From NCBI GenBank assembly GCA_002476625.1, contig DLLC01000023.1, positions 1 to 16,223 on the forward strand: a stretch of 16,223 bases of DNA, written 5' to 3'. The notes beneath the pieces were generated by a model that was given only the letters and a program-made list of their open reading frames with translations, did no database searches and was not told the origin of the DNA. A program made the translations under genes and the position numbers. The stretch is from Porphyromonadaceae bacterium UBA7572. GTDB taxonomy: Bacteria; Bacteroidota; Bacteroidia; Bacteroidales; Muribaculaceae. Shown one piece after another: positions 1 through 7,486 of this stretch (position 1 is the stretch's first letter; every line of letters starts with the position of its first letter).

Positions 1-394
1 CACCGCCATCTACATCAAGCAGTCGCTCGGCAAACTCTCGGCGCTGTGCGGATGCGTGGTGGCGTCCACAGGTTCGGCTTGTGGCATCACCTATCTGATG
101 GGCGGCGGCTACAAGCAGGTGGCGTATTCGGTGAAGAATATGATAGCCAACCTCGCCGGCATGGTGTGCGACGGAGCAAAACCCGCCTGCGCACTGAAGG
201 TGACCAGCGGTGTGTCAACAGCCGTGCTCTCTGCCATGCTTGCTATCCAAAACCGCCACGCCACCAATGCCGAGGGACTGATTGAGGACGATGTGGACCG
301 CTGCATACACCACCTCACGCAAATTGGCGCCAAAGGCATGAACGAAACCGACCGCATGGTGCTCGACATCATGACACATAAATCACCCAAATGA
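1..394 (+). CDS. L-serine ammonia-lyase / L-cysteine desulfidase family protein (UPF0597, CyuA/YhaM type), C-terminal part
   Basis: The reading frame is open from base 2 and ends with TGA at 392-394, so only the last 130 residues are in the window. Visible motifs are LCGCVVASTGSACG near the start and MVCDGAKPACALK in the middle. These cysteine-rich signatures belong to the UPF0597 / serine dehydratase alpha-subunit-like family, whose members remove the amino group from L-serine or desulfurate L-cysteine using an iron-sulfur cluster held by such cysteines. The protein is expected to be cytoplasmic and to yield pyruvate. The preference for serine or cysteine cannot be read from this fragment. 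Its stop codon overlaps the start of the esterase (ATGA), which suggests translational coupling. Family assignment is fairly sure; exact substrate is not. Confidence 0.85.
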   Translation, partial: TAIYIKQSLGKLSALCGCVVASTGSACGITYLMGGGYKQVAYSVKNMIANLAGMVCDGAKPACALKVTSGVSTAVLSAMLAIQNRHATNAEGLIEDDVDRCIHHLTQIGAKGMNETDRMVLDIMTHKSPK

Positions 395-1071
395 AAGACG
401 CCACAAAAGAAATTTGCGGCCGAGTTTGCCACGTCCTTTCCACGGACAGCGAGCCTCAGTGCGTGCTCGTGAAGCCCCTCTGCACCTTCGAGCGGAAGCT
501 GCTGGTGCATGAATGCGAGCTGATAGGGCAGAGAGCAGAAAAGGGCTTCGTGATGTATGCTTTCGAGGTGCGCGAGGCCGAACTGTGGAAAGACGGGGTA
601 GGGGAGCTGCTACACTACATAGAGCACTGCCTTTTAAGCATAATTAAGGCTCACTACGCCCATCTGCCGATCGTGCTGGGCGGTTACTCGCTGGGCGGGC
701 TGTTCGCCCTCTGGTGCGCCACACGCACTGCCACGTTCAGCGCTGTGGCGGCCTGCTCGCCATCGCTATGGATGGAAGGGTGGGAAGAATATTACGCAGA
801 GCACCCGTCGAAGGCCAAATACATCTATATGAGCATGGGCAAGCAAGAGGAAAAAACCAGAAAAATGCCTTTCGCACTGGTAGGCGACAGGTGCCGGTGG
901 CAACACGAGCGCCATTTGGCAGAAGTAGGGGAGAGGCACTGCTGCCTGAAGTGGCACGAGGGCGACCACTTCACCCAGAGCGAGCTTCGTAAAGCCACAG
1001 GATTTGCTTGGTGCATCAGCGCCCTCACCTCAGGCCAGCCAATGGAAGAATGCACCAGGTCACGTCTTTAA
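391..1071 (+). CDS. Alpha/beta hydrolase, putative esterase
   Basis: This 226-residue protein carries the nucleophile elbow GGYSLGG with Ser100 as the probable catalytic serine, followed by the typical small-residue helix LFALWCA. A conserved-looking GDH with His193 near the end can supply the catalytic histidine; the acid residue is not certain. The stretch YIYMSMGKQEEKTR resembles the region after the nucleophile in the esterase D/YbbA-like group of alpha/beta hydrolases. No signal peptide is visible, so it is probably cytoplasmic. The start is set by the ATGA overlap with the preceding lyase gene, implying co-transcription. The substrate is unknown. The last ~20 residues are low in recognisable structure. 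Confidence 0.75.
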   Translation: MKDATKEICGRVCHVLSTDSEPQCVLVKPLCTFERKLLVHECELIGQRAEKGFVMYAFEVREAELWKDGVGELLHYIEHCLLSIIKAHYAHLPIVLGGYSLGGLFALWCATRTATFSAVAACSPSLWMEGWEEYYAEHPSKAKYIYMSMGKQEEKTRKMPFALVGDRCRWQHERHLAEVGERHCCLKWHEGDHFTQSELRKATGFAWCISALTSGQPMEECTRSRL

Positions 1072-1111
1072 AATGTGGAGTAAGAGGGTGCATTGGTACG
1101 GCATGGAAAAA

Positions 1112-1159
1112 GCAAGTGCCCGCTTAGCCTTGTATCCAAAGGGCTAAACAGGCACCTGC
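1112..1159 (-). terminator. Rho-independent terminator of the dockerin-type gene
   Basis: GCAAGTGCC (1112-1120) pairs with GGCACCTGC (1151-1159) with one mismatch, and TTAGCC (1124-1129) pairs with GGCTAA (1142-1147) inside it. On the minus strand the stem is followed by a run of five T (opposite 1107-1111). It lies 45 bases after the minus-strand stop at 1204, in the gap between two convergent genes. Confidence 0.65.
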
Positions 1160-1203
1160 TCATTCTGAAAATATATGTGCGCATAGAGGCACTAAGGCCC
1201 AAA

Positions 1204-2409
1204 TCACTCAAGAATCAGATTCACGAGAATGGTCACATCGGTCACATCGAGCACACCGTCGTCGTTGAGGTCGCCAGTGGCGAGCGTCACATCACCATTC
1301 TCCAAAATGGAAGTGGCAAGTGCGGTGACATCATCGGTGTTCACCACGCCATCGCCATTGATATCGCCAGTCAGTTCAGGAGCTCTGTATTCCACCAGGT
1401 AGTTAGCGGCCGCAAACTCATAAGTGCTATTATACTTGGTGAGCGTGCCATAACCAATCACAGATGCACCCACTGTAATATTTGGATCTTCTGAATATTT
1501 ATTCTCGGCGTCCTTCTGGTTGCGGAAGAACATAAATTGTGGCGCATTAGTAGTGCCATCGTCCGATACATTGAACGACACGTTGCCATACTTCGCATCG
1601 AAAGCAGTGGTGATCTTGCTCACCACACCCTTCACATACACAGGCGTGTTGAGTCCCTTGCCAGCGTCGATCAGCGCAATGGCTTCTGCCACGGTGTAGG
1701 CGGTCTCCTTGGTGTTGGCAATGGTCTTCACAGTCACAGGATAGGTGCCAGAAGCGCTCACACCACCGTAAGTGGCAGTGGCGATGACATTTACCGATCC
1801 CTCCTGTGTGAATGTGGCAGGGGCAAAATCCCAAACAGGAGTCACGGCCTCGGTAGAGTTGTCGTCGTAGGTGGCAGTCACTGTCAATCCCTCTGTGGAG
1901 AATTTATCACCCACATAATATTCCGTGGTTAAAGGAGTGCCTGTGATGGCTAAGCTGCTAACCTGCTTCTGTGGTCCACTTTTCTCATAGTTCACCTTCA
2001 CACTTGAAATTCGCGACTGCGACTTCAGTGTGATGGTAAAGTTGCCGTCGCTCTTGATGGTGACTGTGGAGCCCGATATGGCAGCTGTGGCATTTGTGTA
2101 AGTTGATCCGCTCAATGCACTGGCATACGTGCTACTTGCGCAAGTGACCACAGCGCCAGTTATCTTATATCCGTCTTTAGCGGCAAAAGTCACTACATTA
2201 GAGGCGTACCATCGAGGTGCGGCAATATAACTTTTATTAGGAGCGCTAGAGCCTTTCCCTTGCTCTTGGGTGATTTTGCAGCTTGTGCCGTTCCAGGTGA
2301 TCACCTTGTCGGCAAAAGATCCGTCTATTAGCGAAATGGTTTCCTCAGTGGCCCACGATGAGGCGGTGGCTAACATTGCCATGGCCAGTAAAGTAAATAG
2401 TTGTTTCAT
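1204..2409 (-). CDS. Secreted protein with Ig-like, OB-like and C-terminal dockerin-like domains
   Basis: This is a 401-residue exported protein. Residues 1-20 form a signal peptide ending ATASSWA. Residues about 25-142 are a beta-rich, Ser/Thr-rich region that I do not recognise. Residues about 150-228 look like a bacterial Ig-like domain (YYVGDKFSTEGLTVTATY and a closing YPVTV). Residues about 238-341 begin YTVAEAIALIDAG and resemble the OB-fold-like domain common in Bacteroidales surface proteins. Residues 349-360 (DINGDGVVNTDD) and 380-391 (DLNDDGVLDVTD) are two EF-hand-type calcium loops of a dockerin type I tail. No catalytic domain is visible, so an adhesive, binding or scaffold role is more likely than an enzymatic one. 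It has its own promoter and terminator and appears to be a single-gene unit. The binding partner is unknown. Confidence 0.8.
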   Translation of the reverse strand: MKQLFTLLAMAMLATASSWATEETISLIDGSFADKVITWNGTSCKITQEQGKGSSAPNKSYIAAPRWYASNVVTFAAKDGYKITGAVVTCASSTYASALSGSTYTNATAAISGSTVTIKSDGNFTITLKSQSRISSVKVNYEKSGPQKQVSSLAITGTPLTTEYYVGDKFSTEGLTVTATYDDNSTEAVTPVWDFAPATFTQEGSVNVIATATYGGVSASGTYPVTVKTIANTKETAYTVAEAIALIDAGKGLNTPVYVKGVVSKITTAFDAKYGNVSFNVSDDGTTNAPQFMFFRNQKDAENKYSEDPNITVGASVIGYGTLTKYNSTYEFAAANYLVEYRAPELTGDINGDGVVNTDDVTALATSILENGDVTLATGDLNDDGVLDVTDVTILVNLILE

Positions 2410-2473
2410 AATAGTTGTCTGTTAGATTTGTTGTTGTTTTGTAGATATATACAGTTTATGTGTATAAGCATCA

Positions 2474-2505
2474 CAAAGGTAGTTAATAATCCTATAAATG
2501 AAAAA
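2474..2505 (-). promoter_or_regulatory. Predicted Bacteroidetes promoter of the dockerin-type gene
   Basis: On the minus strand TACCTTTG (opposite 2474-2481) matches the Bacteroidetes -7 consensus TAnnTTTG. It lies 64 bases before the ATG at 2409. The -33 position falls in an A-run (TTTT on the minus strand), which is only a weak match and overlaps the T-tract of the upstream terminator. Confidence 0.5.
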
Positions 2506-2534
2506 AAATAATGGCAGGATTCTTTTCCTGCCAT
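2501..2534 (-). terminator. Rho-independent terminator of the Na/phosphate symporter gene
   Basis: ATGGCAGGA (2511-2519) and TCCTGCCAT (2526-2534) form a perfect 9-bp stem with a 6-base loop. On the minus strand the stem is followed by a T-rich tract (opposite the A-run 2501-2508). It sits 26 bases after the stop at 2560, exactly where the minus-strand symporter transcript should end. Confidence 0.85.
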
Positions 2535-2559
2535 CATATTTCGATATTCCTAAAGAATG

Positions 2560-4245
2560 TTACACCTTTTGGCGGGCCTTAGCCTGCACCACGTTGAGCA
2601 CATGGTCGCCCAGTTTTTCCATTCCATTCACCAGGTCGATGTAGAAGGCGCCCAGGTCGTAGTCGTAGGCTCCGGCGCTGATCTGAATCAGGTTGTTGTC
2701 GCGCAGGCTGGTGCGCAGGCAGTTGATTTCGCGCTCTATCTCATAGCTTTTCGAAATGTCGTGTCCTTCACCCTCTGGCATTTGCAGTGTGGTGATCATC
2801 TGGTCGAGCGAGCCAGCCACGAGCTTCTCCATTTCGGTGATGTGAATGCCCTGCTCCTGGGTGAAGTGGGCCTTACACTTGGTGCGCTTGCGCGAGAGCG
2901 TGCGCGCCAAATTGTAGCAGCAGTCGCCAATGCTCTCAAGGTCGTCCACCTCGCGGAGCATGCGCTGGATCTGGCGTTTCGACTCGTCGGAAAGGTGCCC
3001 CTCGCTCACCTTCTGCAGGTAGTGGGCTATCTCATACTCCATATTGTCGGTGATGCCCTCATATTTCTCCACCTTCTTAAACAAGGCGTTGAATTCGTCC
3101 TCCTTCTCTATGCCGTGCATGCTGGTCACAATCTCAAACGCCCTCTGGCATCGCTTGCCCATCAGTGCTATTTCCTTGCGCGCCTCCAAAAGCGAGAGCT
3201 CGGCAGTGGAGAGGAGGCCAGCGGAGATGTACTTCAGTCGGGGCTGGTTTTCCTCGGTGTTCTTGTCGGGAAGCACCTTGCACACAAAAGCCTCGATTTG
3301 CTTTACGAACCAGATAAGAATCAGCGTGTTCAGAATATTGAAAGCCGTGTGGAACGCCGAGAGCAAGAACAGGTTGTTGCTCTTGACATGCATCACATTC
3401 GTCACAAACCAGCGCACGGCATCACAGGCCGGATAGAAGAAGATGAGCACCACCACCACGCCAAACACATTGAAGAACATGTGGGCAAGGGCGGCGCGGC
3501 GAGCCTGCGTGTTGGCTGTGAGCGAGGCCATAAACGCCGTGATGGTGGTGCCGATGTTCTGTCCCATAGCCAGCGCGGCAGCCTGTTCAAACCCAAATCC
3601 GGGAATGTGCATATCGAAGAGCATCAGCGTGATGGCCATCGTGGCGGCAGAAGCCTGCACAATCATAGTGACCACGGCACCCACAAGCACAAACAGCACA
3701 ATCGTGCCAAACGAGTCCACGGGCAGCGTGGCGAGCATGGAAGCCACTATCTCGCCTATGTTGAGCGATGTGGCAGCGTCCTGCAAAAAAGCGAGTCCCA
3801 TGAACAGGAATGAGAACCCGAACACGAACTCGCCTATGCTCTTGCGCTTGCTGTTAGAAGAGAATATAAGAGGCATGCCTATGGCCAGCAGTGGTATGGC
3901 GAAGGCCGCAATGTTCACCTTGAAGCCTATGGCGGAGATAATCCATGCCGTGACGGTGGTGCCGATGTTGGCGCCCATAATCACACCGATAGACTGGGTG
4001 AGCGTCATCAAGCCGGCATTCACAAACGACACCACCATCACCGTGGTGGCCGACGACGACTGAATCAGCGCTGTAATAAAAATGCCGGTGAAAACACCCA
4101 TCACGCGATTTTTTGTCATTGCTGTCAAAATAGCGCGCAAGCGTTCGCCGGCGAACTTCTCAAGTCCCTCGCTCATGATTTTCATTCCATACAGGAACAG
4201 GGCGAGCGAACCCAAAAGAGAAAACACGTTGACTATTGTATCCAT
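2560..4245 (-). CDS. Na/Pi cotransporter family protein with C-terminal PhoU-like domain
   Basis: This 561-residue inner-membrane protein has an N-terminal transport region (about residues 1-310) with the two inverted-repeat signatures of the Na/Pi symporter (NptA/YjbB, PF02690) family. The first repeat holds QSSSATT at 62-68 and GANIGTT at 91-97; the second holds QASAAT at 197-202 and GQNIGTT at 228-234. The QSSS-type motifs are the family's ion and phosphate site. Residues about 340-560 are predicted helical and charged and resemble a PhoU domain, as in the long bacterial members. Expected role: sodium-driven phosphate movement across the inner membrane. In E. coli the YjbB relative has been linked to export, so direction is not settled here. 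It appears monocistronic, with a promoter upstream and a strong terminator just downstream. Confidence 0.9.
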   Translation of the reverse strand: MDTIVNVFSLLGSLALFLYGMKIMSEGLEKFAGERLRAILTAMTKNRVMGVFTGIFITALIQSSSATTVMVVSFVNAGLMTLTQSIGVIMGANIGTTVTAWIISAIGFKVNIAAFAIPLLAIGMPLIFSSNSKRKSIGEFVFGFSFLFMGLAFLQDAATSLNIGEIVASMLATLPVDSFGTIVLFVLVGAVVTMIVQASAATMAITLMLFDMHIPGFGFEQAAALAMGQNIGTTITAFMASLTANTQARRAALAHMFFNVFGVVVVLIFFYPACDAVRWFVTNVMHVKSNNLFLLSAFHTAFNILNTLILIWFVKQIEAFVCKVLPDKNTEENQPRLKYISAGLLSTAELSLLEARKEIALMGKRCQRAFEIVTSMHGIEKEDEFNALFKKVEKYEGITDNMEYEIAHYLQKVSEGHLSDESKRQIQRMLREVDDLESIGDCCYNLARTLSRKRTKCKAHFTQEQGIHITEMEKLVAGSLDQMITTLQMPEGEGHDISKSYEIEREINCLRTSLRDNNLIQISAGAYDYDLGAFYIDLVNGMEKLGDHVLNVVQAKARQKV

Positions 4246-4378
4246 ATTCTGCTGAATATCGCAGAAACTGCCTGAACTAAGTTGATTTTAGATGGTGACG
4301 GACATTTTTATTCACTTCTGCGCATATTCCATCATCAAAAACTTCAAACACTTTCTCAATATATATAAGTTTCGGCTA

Positions 4379-4386
4379 CAAATTTA
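4379..4386 (-). promoter_or_regulatory. Predicted -7 element for the Na/phosphate symporter
   Basis: The minus strand reads TAAATTTG here, a match to TAnnTTTG, 133 bases before the ATG at 4245. No good -33 TTTG lies at the usual spacing, so the call is tentative. If correct, the mRNA leader is about 125 bases. Confidence 0.4.
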
Positions 4387-4459
4387 ATATTTTTTCAGAA
4401 ACCACACCCTATAAAAAGCCATAAAACGAAAAAATCAGCCATGCTGTTATTGACCGGGG

Positions 4460-4480
4460 CGATAAAAAGGCATTTTATCG
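4460..4480. repeat. Perfect inverted repeat in the divergent promoter region
   Basis: CGATAAAA (4460-4467) and TTTTATCG (4473-4480) are exact reverse complements around a 5-base loop. The repeat lies upstream of both predicted promoters. It could be an operator for a dimeric regulator or a small RNA hairpin. No T-run follows it on the plus strand, so a terminator is unlikely. Confidence 0.5.
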
Positions 4481-4547
4481 AGGAGGAAATTGGGTGGGAG
4501 GGAGAAAAATGTGGGGGGATTATCATGATTAATTAATGGCAAATAGC

Positions 4548-4555
4548 TAACTTTG
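4548..4555 (+). promoter_or_regulatory. Predicted Bacteroidetes promoter (-7 element) for the isomerase operon
   Basis: TAACTTTG matches the TAnnTTTG consensus and lies 45 bases before the ATG at 4601. Transcription would start near 4561. The -33 region around 4524-4527 is a poor match. Its position argues that the in-frame ATG at 4553, which overlaps this element, is not the real start. Confidence 0.5.
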
Positions 4556-4600
4556 CACTGTATAATAATCCTGCAAGCATCTTTAGCGATAATTAACGAC

Positions 4601-5200
4601 ATGATCGACATTAAGCAATCTATGAGAGAGATTCTCGCCGCCGAAAGCCGTGCGATTGAGAGCATTCCTGTGACCGACGGCTACGAGCAGGCCGTGAAGC
4701 TGATAGTGGAGGCCAAGGAACGCGGCGGCAAGCTGGTGACCTCTGGTATGGGCAAGTGCGGACAGATAGCCGAGAACATTGCCACCACATTCTGCTCAAC
4801 GGGCGTTCCGGCCGTGTTTCTGCATCCGAGCGAGGCGCAGCATGGCGACCTCGGCATCCTTCAGCCTGCCGATGTGATGCTTCTGCTCTCAAATTCGGGA
4901 AAGACCAACGAGATTGTGGCGCTGGTGAGGCTCGCCAAGGAGCTTTACCCCCATTTGCAATTTGTGGTGATCACCGGCAATGCCGACAGTCCGCTTGCAA
5001 AGGAGAGCGACGTGTGCCTGCTCACATCGGGCGCGCCTGAGGTGTGCCCGCTCGGGCTCACTCCCACCACTTCCACCACCATGATGACCGTGATGGGCGA
5101 TGTGCTGGTGGTGAACACGATGCTCGTGACGGGATTCACACGCCAGCAGTATGCCCTTCGCCACCACGGTGGCTATCTGGGCGAGAAGAGCCGCAGCTGA
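4601..5200 (+). CDS. D-arabinose-5-phosphate isomerase, single SIS domain (KpsF/GutQ type)
   Basis: This 199-residue SIS-domain protein should interconvert D-ribulose 5-phosphate and D-arabinose 5-phosphate, the first step toward Kdo for lipopolysaccharide. Motifs match the KpsF/KdsD family: SGMGKCG (48-54, Lys52), HPSEAQHGDLG (75-85), LSNSGKTNEI (96-105), PEVCPLGLTPTTSTT (146-160) and RHHGGYLG near the end. The protein stops right after the SIS domain; the paired CBS domains of the E. coli enzymes (about 320-330 residues) are absent. Single-SIS isomerases of this kind are known from Bacteroides fragilis, so this is normal for the group and not a truncation. I chose ATG 4601 because the in-frame ATG at 4553 lies in the predicted promoter and would add residues foreign to the family. 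It is probably cotranscribed with the PfkB-like gene 86 bases downstream. Confidence 0.85.
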   Translation: MIDIKQSMREILAAESRAIESIPVTDGYEQAVKLIVEAKERGGKLVTSGMGKCGQIAENIATTFCSTGVPAVFLHPSEAQHGDLGILQPADVMLLLSNSGKTNEIVALVRLAKELYPHLQFVVITGNADSPLAKESDVCLLTSGAPEVCPLGLTPTTSTTMMTVMGDVLVVNTMLVTGFTRQQYALRHHGGYLGEKSRS

Positions 5201-5286
5201 TACGCTCCACCGGCATGATTGGCCACTCTGACGCCTGTGACCGGCAATGACACACGGCATGAGAATTTAATATACACTACTATAAT

Positions 5287-6249
5287 ATGCGTAAGATAAT
5301 AGCAATCGGGGAATCGGTTCTCGACACTTTGTACCATGGCACACAGCCCGTGAAGGCGATGGTGGGCGGCCGTATAGCCAATGCCACGGCGTCGCTGGGA
5401 TTGACTGGGGTGCCGGTGACGTTTTGTAGCGAATGCTGCACCGACAGCGTGGGCGACATCATTGTGGACTTTTTCAGCGACCACCTGGTGAACACGGCGT
5501 CGATCGACCGCTTCACCGAGGGCTCCACCCAGCTCTCTGCCATTTTTCTCGGCACCGACGGCGCCCCCGATAAGATTGTGAACTATGGCGTGTATCCCGA
5601 CGCCGACCGCTTCGACGTGGTGTGGCCACGCATCGACGAGGGCGACATCGTGCTCTTTGGCTCGCTCTACGCCATCGACCAGCCTCAGCGCGAGCGCGTG
5701 TATGAGCTGCTCTCCTATGCGGTGGAGCGCAAGGCGCTGATGGTGTATCTGCCAGGCTTTCAGCATGGCATCAACTTCCGCATCACCCGTGTGCTCACGG
5801 CTATTCTTGAAAACCTGGAGCTTTCGAGCGTGGTGGTGGCGCATGAGCGCGACCTGGCCGACATCTTCCCCGGTGAGGATGCGGAGAAGGCCTACCACAA
5901 TCACTTTGAATACTATTGCCCATGCTTTATCTATATCGGCGCTGATGGCGATGTGGATGCGTTTGTTGGCAAAGAAAAATGGCGCTTTAAGAGCCCACAG
6001 CCCATGGCGGCTAACTGGCTCGGATGGCAGTCGGGCTTTACGGCTGGCGTGATTTGCGCACTGCTGGCTAAGGGCATCACTGCCGGGCAGATGCAGACTG
6101 TGGACCACGACACAATGCAGCGCGTGGTGGACACGGCTTTTCTGCTTGCGGAAAACGCGTCGGGCCCCTCTAATTGCATCTCCTCTGCCATGGCGGCAAA
6201 AATGCGCGCCGACATAGACGCCGCTGATGACGAGAGCGTAGAAGGTTAG
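5287..6249 (+). CDS. PfkB (ribokinase) family protein, probably catalytically impaired
   Basis: At 320 residues this has the length and order of a PfkB sugar kinase: an N-terminal IIAIGESVLDTL strand, a GG turn, and a C-terminal nucleotide-binding region. The key motifs are altered. The GAGD anion-hole and catalytic-base motif is replaced by WLGWQSGF (244-251), with Gln248 where the catalytic Asp is expected. The usual D-P-N-x-R strand reads YLPGFQ (154-159). The sugar-binding GGSxxN reads GGRIAN (27-32). The frame is intact and the fold-shaping residues remain, so it is not a decayed gene. A pseudokinase with a binding or regulatory role is inferred; an unusual active kinase cannot be excluded. 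It lies 86 bases after the isomerase gene with no promoter seen between them, so the two probably share a transcript. Confidence 0.75.
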   Translation: MRKIIAIGESVLDTLYHGTQPVKAMVGGRIANATASLGLTGVPVTFCSECCTDSVGDIIVDFFSDHLVNTASIDRFTEGSTQLSAIFLGTDGAPDKIVNYGVYPDADRFDVVWPRIDEGDIVLFGSLYAIDQPQRERVYELLSYAVERKALMVYLPGFQHGINFRITRVLTAILENLELSSVVVAHERDLADIFPGEDAEKAYHNHFEYYCPCFIYIGADGDVDAFVGKEKWRFKSPQPMAANWLGWQSGFTAGVICALLAKGITAGQMQTVDHDTMQRVVDTAFLLAENASGPSNCISSAMAAKMRADIDAADDESVEG

Positions 6250-6270
6250 AGGTTAGTAGGCACGCAGGGC

Positions 6271-6315
6271 ATGCCGCGTCTGTCCAGCAAAACTCCCGCG
6301 TCTGTTACGCGGCAT
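6271..6315. repeat. Inverted repeat with two competing pairings
   Basis: ATGCCGCGT (6271-6279) and ACGCGGCAT (6307-6315) are a perfect 9-bp inverted repeat with a 27-base loop. Inside it CCGCGT (6296-6301) can pair instead with ACGCGG (6307-6312) around a 5-base loop. The 10-mer CCGCGTCTGT occurs twice (6273-6282 and 6296-6305), which is why the two pairings compete. It lies between the PfkB-like and TPR-like genes and lacks a T-run. Confidence 0.55.
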
Positions 6316-6362
6316 AAAACGCTCAGCATGGCTCCCTTTCTGATTAACTTAAAAATTGTAAA

Positions 6363-7361
6363 ATGGAACAACTGCTTATTGAGGTTTCAACCCCCACATT
6401 CCAAACCGATATCGCCTCGCTTGCCACGGTGGCGGAGAGCACGGACCACGCACCCGATTTCAAGGCCCTTGACCTGCCGCAGCGCCAAGACATGACGGTG
6501 TGGTGGGTGCGCCACCTGCTGCTTCACCAGCGTGAGGGCGAAGCTGCCTCTTGCATCGACGACACCGTGTTTGACAACACCGTGGACGAATGGCCTCCGC
6601 TTCACCATAGCTGGCTTTGGCTGATGAAGATGACCATCTTCATCGGGCAGGCCGACTATATCCTGGCGCTCGGGTCGGCGGAAAACGCTCTCAACGTGCT
6701 GGTGGACGTGACCAATAAGCGCAATGAGGACTTCCTTGCCATTCTCGCCTCGCTGCTCTACAGCCTCGCCATAGTGCACAGCCACACCGACGACAACAGC
6801 CGTGCCGTGAAGGAGCTCACCAAGGCGCAAAAGCTGCTCGAGCGACTGGTGAAGCGCAACAGCGCACGCTTCTCGCCCATGCTCCTGCACGCTGTGGAGG
6901 CTTCCACAAGCATCTACAAGAGCCGCGCCAACCAGATGAACGTGCTGGCGCACTATCAGCACACCACCGAGCTCTACACCGCCATGCTTAACGAGGGTAG
7001 CAGCGCCGATAAAACGAAAGAGGCTCTCGAAAATCTTATCGACTCGCTCAAAAATGAAGGCGACCTGCTGCTGAAGATGGGCAATGCACGTGGGGCGGTG
7101 AAGTTCTACACCAAGTGCCTGCGCTACCAGAAGAAGCTGAGTGGCACCATGGGCGAGCGCGAGCTCACCCTGTCGATAGCACTTGCCAAGGCGCTCATAC
7201 GCCTGGTGAACCGCCGGGCAGCCGCCGAGCAGCTCCTCAATTCTCTCCTGCCGCTGGCGCAGAGGCTCGGCGCCACAAGCGAGATTGCGGAAATAGAACA
7301 GCTGCTCCGGGGCCGCAACCAGAACCACAACATCATGACCATGCTAAAAGGCATCAGCTAA
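6363..7361 (+). CDS. TPR-like helical repeat protein of unknown function
   Basis: This 332-residue protein has no signal peptide and no catalytic motif that I recognise. It is strongly helical. Segments such as ALGSAENALNVL, ASLLYSLAIVHSH, GDLLLKMGNARGAVKFYTKCLRYQKKL and LSIALAKALIRLVNRRAAAEQLLNSLLPLAQRL have the Leu/Ala/Gly/Tyr pattern of tetratricopeptide repeats, with the clearest unit at about residues 233-260. Such repeats usually mediate protein-protein contacts in the cytoplasm. The gene starts 113 bases after the PfkB-like gene, separated by an inverted repeat, so it may be the third gene of the isomerase operon or partly uncoupled from it. A weak terminator follows. No function is claimed beyond the fold. 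Confidence 0.7.
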   Translation: MEQLLIEVSTPTFQTDIASLATVAESTDHAPDFKALDLPQRQDMTVWWVRHLLLHQREGEAASCIDDTVFDNTVDEWPPLHHSWLWLMKMTIFIGQADYILALGSAENALNVLVDVTNKRNEDFLAILASLLYSLAIVHSHTDDNSRAVKELTKAQKLLERLVKRNSARFSPMLLHAVEASTSIYKSRANQMNVLAHYQHTTELYTAMLNEGSSADKTKEALENLIDSLKNEGDLLLKMGNARGAVKFYTKCLRYQKKLSGTMGERELTLSIALAKALIRLVNRRAAAEQLLNSLLPLAQRLGATSEIAEIEQLLRGRNQNHNIMTMLKGIS

Positions 7362-7397
7362 CCCCCTCCACACGCTCCTCTGTGGGACTTTAGGTGG

Positions 7398-7423
7398 TTG
7401 GCTTGCAATGCCAAGGCTTTTTT
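7398..7423 (+). terminator. Weak terminator after the TPR-like gene
   Basis: TTGGC (7398-7402) and GCCAA (7410-7414) form a 5-bp stem, followed after GGC by six T (7418-7423). It lies 37 bases past the stop at 7361. The stem is short, so termination may be partial. Confidence 0.4.
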
Positions 7424-7486
7424 GGAGCTGGATGTGGAAGGAATCATACAGTTCGCTTATTTTCAGATAACTACTATACACACTAT

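Larger units (their letters stand above)
4246..4600. other. 355-base divergent intergenic region
   Basis: No gene is seen between the minus-strand symporter and the plus-strand isomerase. The region is AT-rich and carries a TAnnTTTG element facing each way (minus: opposite 4379-4386; plus: 4548-4555). Between them lies a perfect 8-bp inverted repeat (4460-4480). A purine-rich stretch at about 4479-4520 separates the hairpin from the plus-strand promoter. Confidence 0.7.

Noticed and set aside
2557..3813. Long plus-strand open frame (418 codons) opposite the symporter
   Set aside because: It is the antisense shadow of a clear Na/Pi symporter gene; His-rich, repetitive composition typical of a mirror frame.
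4553..4600. Extended start of the isomerase at ATG 4553
   Set aside because: It overlaps the predicted promoter and adds 16 residues not expected in the family; ATG 4601 fits better.
6387..7328. Minus-strand frame of 313 codons opposite the TPR-like gene
   Set aside because: High-GC mirror frame without motifs; the plus-strand product has coherent helical repeats.
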